This document shows, one piece after another, positions 54,358 to 64,000 of a stretch of 64,000 nt of DNA. The DNA comes from Corydoras sp. C115 (taxonomy: Eukaryota > Chordata > Actinopteri > Siluriformes > Callichthyidae): contig JAFMOC010000372.1 of NCBI GenBank assembly GCA_019802505.1, positions 111,001-175,000 on the forward strand, written 5' to 3'. Each line of letters begins with the position of its first letter. Position 1 is the stretch's first letter. Under the pieces are notes generated by a model, which saw only the letters and a program-made list of their open reading frames with translations, made no database searches and was not told the origin of the DNA. A program made the translations under genes and the position numbers.

Positions 54358-56500
54358 ACATCTAAATGACTTGGTTAACATGCTGACCTTAATGTCTCCA
54401 GTTTAAAGTCAGGATTCTGCAGCAGAGCGGTGAGATGCTCTGCTCCGGAGTCTCTCAGATCATTCCGTGAGAGGTCCAGATTTCGGAGGTGTGATGGGTT
54501 CGAAGTCAGCGCTGAAGCCAAAGGTGCGCAGCCTGCATCTGAGATTCCACAGTCCCACAATCTGCAAACCAACAACCACCAGACTTCAGAACAGAGGACA
54601 AACAGAGACATCCATCCATTATCTCCCGCTTTATCCTCTACTAGGGTTGCGGGGGGGGGGGGGGGGGGGTTCCTCATGTCCATCCAGGGGAGAACGTCTC
54701 GGGCGCTGGGCAGATACACCCAGGACAGGGGGGCAATCTATCACTGGGCACACACTCACTCACACACACACTCTATATGGGGCAATTTGGAGAATTCAAT
54801 TGACCTTGATCCATGTTTTTGGACTGTGGGAGGAAACCGGAGAACCCGGACGAAACCCACACGGACACGGGGAGAACATGGAAACTCCACCCAGAGATTC
54901 AACCCGGGAATCTCTAGTGCAGAGAGGAGAACATGCCAAACACTAAGCCACCGTGCCACCCTCCCAAACAGATACATTCATTCATTCATTATCTTCCACT
55001 TTATCCTCTATTAGGGTCGCGGGGGGGGGGGGTTCCTCATGTCCATCCAGGGGAGAACGTCTCGGGCGCTGGGCAGATACACCCAGGACAGGGGGGCAAT
55101 CTATCACTGGGCACACACTCACACACACACACACACACACTATATGGGGCAATTTGGAGAATTCAATTGACTTGATCCATGTTTTTGGACTGTGGGAGGA
55201 AACCGGAGAACCCGGAGGAAACCCACGCGGACACGGGGAGAACATGGAAACTCCACCCAGATTGGGATTCGAACCGGGAATCCCTAGCGCTGAGAGGAGA
55301 ACATGCTAAACCACTAAGCCACTGTGCCGCCCTCCCAAACAGATACAGATCTGTATATTACATTAAAGTGTAACGTTAGTTCAAAACCTCCATCTGTTAG
55401 ATCCCTCAATCTGATAACTGAAGACAGAAGGTGGCGTTCAGACCGGACGGTGCAGATGTTCTTACCTCAGTGACGTCAGGGAACAGAGCGGGTTCTCCAG
55501 AGCAGCACAGAGCTGCTTCACTCCTCCATCCTGAACTTTGTTTCCGTTCAGATTCAGGGTCTTTAGATGTGAGGGGTTGGATATCAGAGCTGCAGCCAGA
55601 GCTGCGCAGCCGTCAGCTGACACTCCACAGTGCTTCACACTGCGCAGAGGACCAGGGGACAACCGTTAACCTCACCATCCAAAGAGACGGACCAGAGAAC
55701 GTTAGAACCTTCACTTCACAAAACAGAACAGAGTGGGAGCCATGTTGTTGGGACGCATTATCACAAAACTGCAGTCTATACTGCCACCCACAGGTTGAGA
55801 GTGGAGAGGATGAGGATGAGGACGAGGACGAGGACGGCTCAGGAGACTCAAAAATAAGGTATGAGATTTAAATGAGAAGACGAGATGGTTCCTGGAACCA
55901 GAATCAGCATGGAGCTCCAAAGGCAGTGGCTGGAACAGGAACTGACCCACAGGTGGCGCAACAGTTCAAGCTGGAGTCTCTAAGCGATGGTCTCACCTCA
56001 GTGTCTCTAGTTTGCAGTCAGGGTTCCTCAGCTCCTCAGAGATCATCTTCAGTCCTGAATTTCCAATGTGGTTCACAGAGAGGTGCAGGTTCCTGAGCTT
56101 CGATTTCAGAACCGAGGCCAGAACGGCACAGCCTGCCTCCGTTATTCCACAATCACAGAGCCTGCGGAGGACAGCACCATGAGGGTTCCACTCCCGAAGC
56201 ATTACAGCTGTAACTGCACTCCATCCACAGCTCAGGAGAACCGGGGGTGAACTTACTTCAGTATCTCCAGTTTACAGTGAGGAACCCAGCAGGAGAACCG
56301 GGGGTGGGGGGGGGGGGTGAACTTACTTCAGTATCTCCAGTTTACAGTGAGGACTCTTCAGTCCGTCGGCCAGCAGCTTCAGTCCAGAATCTCTGATTTT
56401 GTTGCCGGACAGAGACAGCGCCCTCATCCTGCAGCCCTGGGCTTTGAGCAGCGAGGCCAGCGGCGTGCAGCTCCGCTCTGAGAGCTCGGCGTCGTTAAGC
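52617..56500 (-). CDS. NLR exons 7-11: leucine-rich repeats and C-terminus
   Basis: Exons 56500-56327, 56161-55997, 55639-55466, 54561-54388 and 52815-52617. The first four are 165-174 bp and phase-matched, each coding about two ribonuclease-inhibitor-type LRRs such as CGISDAGCAPLASALTSNPS and LRNLDLSRNDLRDSGAEHL. The last has one clear repeat (CGVSDDGCAALLLALSSNPS) and then diverges to PHRPEIQN and TGA. The donor of exon 10 is GTCAGC, weaker than its neighbours. Introns contain several SINEs and one hAT-type element. Confidence 0.88.
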
Positions 56501-59500
56501 CTGAGGTGAGAACGTTCTAATTAACATCCAGAACTAATTATACACCCTACAGCACCGACACCGACCACTGACACCACTGACACGGCAAGAGAACACGGCT
56601 GAATAAAAATAAAACAAGGTAAGAAAATATATCACAATTATAAACTGCACAAGGTTTAAAAACTACAAATTCAACAAATATACAAATATTATGAAGCTTA
56701 AAAGATTTAAAGTGCACAGCATTCATTTACATTTGGTCATTTATTGGACACTTTTATCCAAAGCGACTTACAAGGTGAACACAGCGCCCTCTGGAGCAAT
56801 GAGGGTTAAGAGTCTCAATCAAGGACCCACACTGGTAACTTTAGTGGACCTGGGATTTGAACCCCCAACCTTCAGATTGATACCCAATGCCCTGACCACT
56901 GAGCTACCACACCCTCACATTCATCTGTATGTGCAACTATTCATCCATCCATTATCTTCCACTTTATCCTCTATTAGGGTCAGGGGGGGGGGGGTTCCCC
57001 ATGCCCATCCAGGGGAGAACGTTTCGGGCGCTGGGCAGATACACCCAGGACAGGGCGCCAATCCTTCGCTGGGCATATGTGCAACTAATGCAGTGCAAAG
57101 TAATTAAGTGTAAAGAAAGTCTGCAGGTTTTGGCGGCATGGTGGTTTAGTGGTTTGGCATGTTCTCCTCTCAGTGTTAGGGATTCCCGGTTCGAATCCCC
57201 ATCTGGGTAGAGTTTGCATGTTCTCCCCGTGTCTACTTGGGTTTCCTCCAGGTTCTCCGGTTCCCTCCCACAGTCCAAAAACATGGATCAAGGTCAATTG
57301 AGTTCTCCAAATTGCCCCATATAGAGTGTGTATGTGTGAGTGAGTGTGTGTTCAGTGATAGATTGCCCCCCTGTCCTGCATGTATCTGCCCAGTGCCCAA
57401 AACGTTCTCCCCTGGATGGGTATGGGGAACCCCCCCCCCCCCCCCCCCCCCCCGACCCTAATAGAGGATAAAGTGGAAGATAATGGATGGAGTGGACGCA
57501 TGTGGAGTCATGGGAGTTCTGTGTCTTGCTTAGAACATCAGAGGACTTAAACCCCAACGTTCTGATTATTCAATCTGAAAATACAATAAAATATTTGACT
57601 TACATAGATGTTCTGGATGCGCCAACGACAGACAGCAGCTTCAGCAGAACCTGATCGGACGAGAGGGACGAAAAATCGAAGCGTGGGTTCGTGTTGATGT
57701 ATTTATTCAGAGTAAACGTGTCGTCCGTCTGTCCCGACGTCAATAAAACGAACACCAACGCCGACCACTGGGACTGAGAGAGCTGCTCCTCATGCAGACC
57801 TTCAGAGCGCAGGAACCGCTGGACCTCCTGAAGCAGAGACTCGTCGTGTAGCTCAGACAGACTGTAGAACAGGGTGATCAGCTTCTCAGCTTTCGGGTTC
57901 TTTTTAATCAGAGACTTGATGAAGGTAACCGTTTCCTCGACGTCGTAGACGGTACCCGCCGAATGTTCCACTAAGCTTTGCAGGAGGGTTCTGGTCGAGT
58001 GGAGCGAGAGACCCAGCAGGAAGCGAGTGAAAAGGTCCAGATGTCCGCTGGAACTCTGCAGGGCCTGCTGGATGGCCGTCTTGTGCACCTCTGAGATCTT
58101 TAGCTCTTTTCTCATCATCTCCTCCACTTTGGAGAGCAGGCCGTCTCTGAGGACGTTCCTGTGATCTTTGACGAAGGTCAGGTGGACGTACAGAGCGGCC
58201 AGGTACTCCTGCAGACTCAGGTGAACGAAGCAGAACACCTTCCTCTGGAGCGTTACCTCCTGCTCCTTCAGGATCTGTGTGCAGACCCCCGAGCGCACCA
58301 CCGCCTCCGTCACCTCGATGCCACACCCCGTCAGATCCTCCTGATAGAAAATGAGGTTGCCCTTCATCAGCTGGACGAACGCCAGGCGAGCCAGCTTGAG
58401 GACCGTCTCTGCATCTGCATCCTGCGTGTATTTTTCTCGTATGATTCTGGTCTGGATGATGAGGAAATGGGTGAACATTTCGGTCAGAGTTTTGGGAACT
58501 TCTCCGCTCTCCGCCGTACCCATCAGTCTCTCCAGGACGGTGGCCGAGACCCAACAGAAGAGCGGGATGTGGCACATGATGTGGAGGCTTCTCAACGATT
58601 TGACATGTTTGATAATTTGATCGGACAGTCTCGAATCACCGATTCGCTTCCTAAAATACTCCTCCTTCTGAAGGTCACTGAAGCCTCGGAGCTCCGTCAC
58701 GCGATCCGTCCACTCCGCGGGGATCTGATCGGCCGCCGCCGGACGGGAGGTGATCCAGACCAGAGCGGCGGGCAGCAGGTTCCCTCTGATCAGGTTGATC
58801 AGCAGCTCGTCCACCGACGCCGCTTCATTCACATCACACAGTCTCCTCGTGGTCTTAAAGTCCAGAGAGAAACGCCACTCGTCCAGACCATCAAAGATAA
58901 GCAGCAGCTTCTTCATCCTGGTGATCTCGATGTCCTTGATCTTCTCAGAACATCCCTGAAGGAGCTCCTTCAGACTCCACTTCTGCTGCTTCATTAAATT
59001 CAGCTCTCTGAATGGAAGCGGAACAACGAGGTCCACGTCCTGATTGGCTTTATCTTCGGCCCAATCCAGGACAAACTTCTGCACGGAGACGGATTTCCCA
59101 GCTCCGGCCACTCCCTTCAACAGAACCCTTCTGATTGGTCGGTCTTGTTCAGATAAAGGGTTAAAGATGTCGCTGATCTTCAGCGGCGTGTCCTCCGCCG
59201 CTGATCTTCTGGAATGAGCTGCTTCCAGCTGCCGAACCTCATGCTCATTATTGACCTCGCGGCTCTCTCCCTTATTCAGGAACAGCTCTACGAAGATGTC
59301 GTTCAGAAGAAGTGGATCTCCAGAGTTGGTAGATTCTACTTTCAGACATTTGAACTTGTCCTTCAGGAAACATTTGTATTTGTTAACAGCGTTGGTTCCA
59401 TCAGACGCAGGATCAAACCTGAGAACAGGACCAACAGAACGAACACTGATGTAAAAATATTCTGTCTAACCCCCCCCCCTCCACTGTCCTAATGGTTCTG

Positions 59501-59941
59501 TCCATCTTTAAATCTATATTGAATTTTAATCATTATATTTAATCAATGGGGCGGCACAGTGGCTTAGTGGTTGGCATGTTCTCATCTCACGCTGGGGATT
59601 CCCCATTCAGGTCCCCATCTGGGTGGAGTTTCCATGTTCTCTCCGTGTCCACATGGTTTCCTCAATTGAGTCAATTGGTCAATTGAGTTCTCCAAATTGC
59701 CCCATATTGAATGTGTGTGTGAGAGTGAGTGTGTGTCCAGTGATAGATTGCCCCCCTGTCCTGGGTGTATCTGCCCAGCGCCCGAAATGTTCTCCCCTGG
59801 ATGGGCATGGGGAACCCCCCTGCGACCCTAATAGAGGATAAAGTGGAATGGATGGATATTTAATCAATCAATATTATTTTTAATAGACTGTTTGGTTGTG
59901 TGTGTGTATATACACCACTAGTGATATATATATATCCATTT

Positions 59942-59986
<45 letters not shown>

Positions 59987-62900
59987 ACGTTATCATTACA
60001 TTACCGATCACATCACATATGACATCATTATCTGATCTGTCATGTGAAGTTTAAAGAATCTGATTTTAGATCAGACTCTAGATGAACTGGTTTAACCTTC
60101 TGGAGAATTACTAACATCCGTTTTGTCTTTCAGTCATTAAAATATTTTCTAACTGAGACTACTATTATATAATCTTATTTTTATTTTTATAGTAATCCCG
60201 TCAGTGTTATTGTAATGTTATTCCACGGTTCTAGTTCCGTGAGTTTTGAAGGCTTTTCCTTCTTCCTTTAACTCTGCAGGTTTAATACGCTGTTAGAATT
60301 AACACCCATTAACATCATGTTCTGTTCACTGAGTGATTCTCACACATCAGAGTACTGAGTAAAGTACAGAGTACTGATTAACGTACAGAGTACTGATTAA
60401 AGTACTGAGTACTGATTAAAGTACAGAGTACTGATTAAAGTACTGAGTACTGATTAAAGTACTGAGTACTGAGTAAAGTACAGAGTACTAATTAATGTAC
60501 AGAGTACTGATTAAAGTACAGAGTACTGATTAACGTACAGAGTACTGATTAAAGTACTGAGTACTGATTAAAGTACAGAGTACTGATTAAAGTACTGAGT
60601 ACTGATTAAAGTACAGAGTACTGATTAATGTACAGAGTACTGATTAATGTACAGAGTACTGAGTAAAGTACAGAGTACTGAGTAAAGTACAGAGTACTGA
60701 TTAATGTACAGAGTACTGATTAAAGTACAGAGTACTGAGTAAAGTACAGAGTACTGATTAATGTACAGAGTACTGATTAAAGTACAGAGTACTGATTAAT
60801 GTACAGAGTACTGATTAAAGTACTGAGTACTGATTAAAGTACTGAGTACTGATTAAAGTACAGAGTACTGATTAAAGTACAGAGTACTGATTAAAGTACT
60901 GAGTACTGATTAAAGTACAGAGTACTGAGTAAAGTACAGAGTACTGATTAATGTACAGAGTACTGATTAAAGTACTGAGTACAGAGTACTGATTAATGTA
61001 CAGAGTACTGATTAAAGTACTGTACAAAGTACTGAGTACTGATTAAAGTACTGATTAAAGTACAGAGACTGTACTGAGTAATTAAAGTACAGAGTACTGA
61101 GTAAGTACAGAGTACTGATTAATGTACAGAGTACTGATTAAAGTGAGTAGTTTGTTCTGTTACAGAAGGAGTCAGTGTGTTGAGGACAGAGTCAGCATGT
61201 GATGAGGAGTCAGTGATGAGGAGGAGTCAGTGATGAGGAGTCAGAGATGAGGAGGAGTCAGTGATGATGAGGAGTCAGAGATGAGGAGGAGTCAGTGATG
61301 AGGAGGAGTCAGTGATGAGGAGGAGTCAGTGATGAGGAGTCAGTGATGAGGAGGAGTCAGTGATGAGGAGGAGTCAGTGATGAGGAGTCAGTGATGAGGA
61401 GGAGTCAGTGATGAGGAGGAGTCAGTGATGAGGAGTCAGTGTGGTGAGGGAGTCAGTGATGAGTCGTCGGTGATGAGGAGGAGTCGGTGATGAGGAGGAG
61501 TCAGTGATGAGGAGGAGTTGAGGAGGAGTCAGTGAGGAGGAGTCGGTGATGAGGAGTCAGTGATGAGGAGGAGTCAGTGATGAGGAGGAGTCGGTGATGA
61601 GGAGTCAGTGTTGGTGAGGAGTCGGTGATGAGGAGTCAGTGTTGGTGAGGAGTCAGTGATGATGAGGAGTCAGTGTTGGTGAGGAGTCAGTGATGAGGAG
61701 TCAGTGTTGGTGAGGAGTCAGTGATGATGAGGAGTCAGTGATGAGGAGGAGTCAGTGATGATGAGGAGTCAGTGATGATGAGGAGTCGGTGATGATGAGG
61801 AGTCAGTGATTGGTGATGATGAGGAGTCAGTGATGGTGAGGAGTCAGTGATGAGGAGGAGTCAGTGATGAGGAGTCAGTGATGAGGAGGAGTCAGTGATG
61901 AGGAGGAGTCAGTGATGAGGAGGAGTCAGTGATGAGGAGGAGTCAGTGATGATGAGGAGTCAGTGTGTTGATGATGAGGAGTCAGTGATGATGTCGGAGT
62001 GAGGAGTCAGTGTGAGGAGGAGTGTGATGAGGAGGAGTCAGTGATGAGGAGTCAGTGATGAGGAGGAGTCAGTGATGAGGAGTCAGTGTTGGTGAGGAGT
62101 CAGTGATGGGGAGTCAGTGTTGGTGAGGAGTCAGTGATGAGGAGTCAGTGATGAGGAGGAGTCGGTGATGAGGAGGAGTCAGTGATGAGGAGTCAGTGAT
62201 GAGGAGGAGTCAGTGATGAGGAGTCAGTGTTGGTGAGGAGTCAGTGATGGGGAGTCAGTGTTGGTGAGGAGTCAGTGATGAGGAGTCAGTGATGAGGAGG
62301 AGTCGGTGATGAGGAGTCAGTGTTGGTGAGGAGTCAGTGTTGATGAGGAGTCAGTGTTGGTGAGGAGTCAGTGTTGGTGAGGAGTCGGTGATGAGGAGTC
62401 AGTGTTGGTGAGGAGTCAGTGTTGGTGAGGAGTGTACAGGTGTTTTTACCTGTGGTCTTGTTCTCTGGGTCTCTCAGTGATGTTCAGAGCTTTGTTTTCT
62501 GAAGATGCTGCTGATGTTAGATCTTCAGTCTGAGTGTCGCTGATTCAATTATTCACATGAATTATTATAATATTATTTTAAACAAGGTTTTTTATGTTCT
62601 CTGTACTGAATGTTATCTATTTAAACATTCATTACCTCTCTGCAGCATTTTGGAAAGTCATCGGTTCCCCCATAGACTCGCTCCCCCATCGCGCCGGGCA
62701 GATTGGACTAAACCACAAAAATGGACATTTTATCAGTCTTTATATTCTGCAGTGAGGAGTCAGAGGTGAGTCGGTGATGAAGAGTCAGTGGTGAGGAGTC
62801 AATTATTCAAATGAATTATTATAATATTATTTTCAAATTCATGTTCTATATTATCTGTACTAAATGTGCATTTAAATATTCACAGTTATCTATTTGAACA

Positions 62901-63725
62901 TTCATTACCTCTCTGCAGCATTTTGGAAAGTTATCGGTTCCCCCATAGAGTCCAATGGCTCCAGGCAGATTGGACTAAACCACAAAAATGGACATCTTAT
63001 CAGTCTTTATTTTCTGCATGAGGACTCAGAGGTGAGTCGGTGATAAAGAGGAGTCAGTGATGAGTCAGTGGTGAGGAGTCAATTATTCAAATGAATTATT
63101 ATATTATTTTCAAATTCATATTCTATATTATCTGTACTAAATGTGCATTTAAATATTCAAAGTTGTCTATTTAAAGATTCGTTACCTCTTTGGAGCTTTT
63201 CGGAACCACAGTGGATCATCTTTAGACATACACCTGGAGACTGAGGTATGAACCGGAGAGTCCGATCGCTCGGGGCAGATTGGACTAAACCAAACCATAG
63301 ACATTTTATCAGTCTTCATATTCTCTAGATTATTTATTATAAACATCTTCGTGTTGTTCTTTTCACTGAGCTCAGTGTAAATCAGGTGATCGAGAGAGAT
63401 CAGCTAAATCAAAACATCTTTTAATAATATAAATGATTAAATGTCTTTTAAATGTTCAGCTGTGTCTGTAGGTGTCTGAAGGTGTCTGAAGGTGTCTGTA
63501 GGTGCGGGACTGGGGCGGTTATTAAATTAAATTTAATTAAATTAAATAAACCTGTGGTATTGCTGTAACATATTCAGGATGTTTTTATTACCTGAGTTCA
63601 GGAGACACATCATTGTCATGTTCTCCTTGTCCCTCAGAACCTTCACTCATGGTGGAAACAGAGTTGAAGATGAACTCTGATGTCTCCTCGTCCACTGAAC
63701 TGCAAACGCACGTCTCCGTCGTCAT
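52617..63725 (-). CDS. Fish NLR-family receptor: N-terminal peptide repeats, FISNA, NACHT, LRRs (NLRC3-like), complete, 11 exons
   Basis: Predicted cytosolic innate-immune receptor. Exons in order: 63725-63592, 63284-63186, 62974-62909, 62707-62636, 62539-62450, 59418-57604, 56500-56327, 56161-55997, 55639-55466, 54561-54388, 52815-52617. All phases close, giving about 1053 residues (1028 if the ATG at 63650 is used). Residues 154-758 form FISNA plus NACHT, with Walker A GVAGAGKS near 256 and Walker B LLLIFDGLDE near 325. Four or five LRR exons follow. No PYD, CARD or B30.2 exon is seen, though an upstream effector exon could lie outside the window. A TATA-like motif at 63849-63856 suggests the 5' end is inside it. 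This belongs to the expanded teleost NLR-C family; the exact orthologue is not assignable. Confidence 0.88.
52951..53375 (+). mobile_element. Second copy of the hAT-type element, NLR intron
   Basis: 425 bp, homologous end to end to the copy at 3637-4009 but inverted, with the same TAGGGGTG ends. Flanks CATCATAC and CATCATAT match at 7 of 8 bases, consistent with an aged 8-bp target duplication. Confidence 0.82.
53391..53738 (-). repeat. SINE next to the hAT-type element, NLR intron 10
   Basis: Antisense copy beginning in the AT-rich microsatellite that borders the hAT-type element. Confidence 0.8.
54611..54960 (-). repeat. SINE, NLR intron 9
   Basis: Antisense copy with a long G run (54650-54669). 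Confidence 0.8.
54977..55331 (-). repeat. SINE, 16-bp TSD, NLR intron 9
   Basis: Flanked by CTCCCAAACAGATACA at 54961-54976 and 55332-55347. Confidence 0.85.
56715..56922 (-). repeat. tRNA-derived SINE, second family (NLR intron)
   Basis: Full-length antisense copy. The minus strand reads GGTAGCTCAGTGGTCAGGGC, GGTTGGGGGTTCAAATCCC and the tail AGTCGCTTTGGATAAAAGTG. Confidence 0.65.
56940..57075 (-). repeat. 5'-truncated SINE tail with 12-bp TSD, NLR intron 6
   Basis: Only the 3' ~136 bp is present, flanked by TATGTGCAACTA at 56928-56939 and 57076-57087; inserted at the head of the second-family SINE. Confidence 0.82.
57133..57490 (+). repeat. SINE, NLR intron 6
   Basis: Sense copy containing a 24-bp C run (57430-57453). 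Confidence 0.8.
57604..59418 (-). CDS. NLR exon 6: FISNA plus NACHT ATPase domain
   Basis: A 1815-bp exon typical of fish NLR genes. FISNA wording is clear (LLLNDIFVELFLNKGESREV, NNEHEVRQLEAAHSRRSAAE), then PIRRVLLKGVAGAGKSVSV (Walker A), KKLLLIFDGLDEW (Walker B), LVWITSRPAAADQIP (sensor 1), the HIPLFCWV winged-helix segment and FVHLSLQEYLAALYV. No internal stop occurs from acceptor CTCAG (59419) to donor GTAAGT (57603), so the ATPase looks intact. Confidence 0.95.
59548..59857 (+). repeat. SINE, 11-bp TSD, NLR intron 5
   Basis: Flanked by ATTTAATCAAT at 59537-59547 and 59858-59868. Confidence 0.84.
60346..61145. repeat. 19-bp satellite (GTAC-rich) in NLR intron 5
   Basis: About 40 copies of GATTAAAGTACAGAGTACT with GATTAATG, GAGTAAAG and ACTGAGTAC variants. 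Confidence 0.9.
61190..62434. repeat. GTGATGAGGAGGAGTCA satellite in NLR intron 5
   Basis: 1.2 kb of 14- and 17-bp units (GTGATGAGGAGTCA, GTGATGAGGAGGAGTCA, GTGTTGGTGAGGAGTCA) ending right at the donor of NLR exon 5. Scattered units continue between exons 2 and 4. Confidence 0.9.
62450..63725 (-). CDS. NLR exons 1-5: N-terminal repeated-peptide region
   Basis: Exon 1 (63592-63725) has two in-frame ATGs: MTTETCVCSSVDEE at 63725 and MSEGSEGQGEHDND at 63650, both with A at -3. Exons 2 (63186-63284), 3 (62909-62974) and 4 (62636-62707) each begin with PIC and encode related modules (for example PICLEPLDSMGEPITFQNAA). Exon 5 (62450-62539) encodes DTQTEDLTSAASSENKALN. Each exon starts and ends in the same phase, so modules can be gained or lost without a frameshift. 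Similar short peptide repeats precede FISNA in many fish NLRs. The acceptor of exon 5 has a weak pyrimidine tract. Confidence 0.8.
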
Positions 63726-63848
63726 TGTAATCTGCTTATCATCGTATTCATCGCTCTTTATGTTTGAAGAGTTATATAAGAAGACATTCCAATGGTTTAG
63801 ACTTACGAGAAGTCCTGACTGTGGGTGGAGTCAGATTCCATCGAGATC

Positions 63849-63856
63849 TTTTTATA
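63849..63856 (-). promoter_or_regulatory. TATA-like motif upstream of the NLR start
   Basis: TATAAAAA on the minus strand, about 125 bp upstream of the first in-frame ATG (63725). It would set a transcription start near 63820 and leave a 5' UTR of about 100 bp. Motif evidence only. Confidence 0.35.
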
Positions 63857-64000
63857 GCAACATCTGAATAATTGAACGTTATATCTAAAGAGATCTAAAT
63901 AAAAATGCATTCATTGTAAGCAGCTTTATGTAACACAGTGTAAAAAACAACTATTAATCTATTAATATTAGTGATGATTATATTAGACTGATTACATTAA

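Noticed and set aside
58161..58997. 278-codon plus-strand frame across the NACHT exon
   Set aside because: Antisense shadow of a conserved NACHT domain.

Overview
This window is vertebrate nuclear DNA, almost certainly from a teleost fish. It has intron-rich genes with GT-AG junctions, very abundant CA/GT microsatellites, dozens of copies of a tRNA-derived fish SINE, and an NLR gene with the fish-specific FISNA-NACHT layout. No species can be named from the sequence alone.

Layout: (1) 149-17723, plus strand, holds the last 28 coding exons of the acetyltransferase gene ep300 (p300). TAZ1, KIX, bromodomain, PHD/RING region, HAT, ZZ, TAZ2 and a glutamine-rich tail with the nuclear-receptor coactivator-binding domain are all recognisable. 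Its 3' UTR ends near 18.7 kb. (2) 18.7-23.5 kb is repeat-rich, with an orphan CpG promoter-like block at 19.84-19.98 kb and a possible spliced exon at 21.95-22.21 kb. (3) 23517-31209, minus strand, is a complete six-exon cbx7 (Polycomb PRC1 chromobox protein, 383 residues). (4) 31.2-40.9 kb is an intergenic stretch of SINEs, a 55-bp minisatellite, a CpG-rich block and a minisatellite ending at the desi1 promoter. (5) 40996-45867, plus strand, is a complete six-exon desi1 (desumoylating isopeptidase 1, 169 residues). (6) 45.9-52.6 kb is repeat-rich intergenic DNA. (7) 52617-63725, minus strand, is a complete eleven-exon FISNA-NACHT-LRR gene (about 1053 residues) whose introns hold SINEs, a hAT-type element and two adjoining satellites.

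All exon boundaries given here were placed by reading AG/GT junctions and checking that the reading phase runs through each gene; none was checked against transcripts. ep300 writes histone acetylation, Cbx7 reads H3K27me3 within PRC1, and Desi1 removes SUMO. They are linked here by position, not by a demonstrated pathway. The NLR is an innate-immunity receptor gene of the large fish NLR family.

I found no clear novel multi-gene system. The most unusual signals are: a composite retrocopy at 36.25-36.82 kb that carries cbx7 intron sequence between two SINE parts; SINEs lying between direct repeats of about 100 bp; UG-repeat tracts fused to five ep300 splice acceptors; tandem splice donors in desi1 and in the NLR gene; and a tandem exon triplication that builds the NLR N-terminus.
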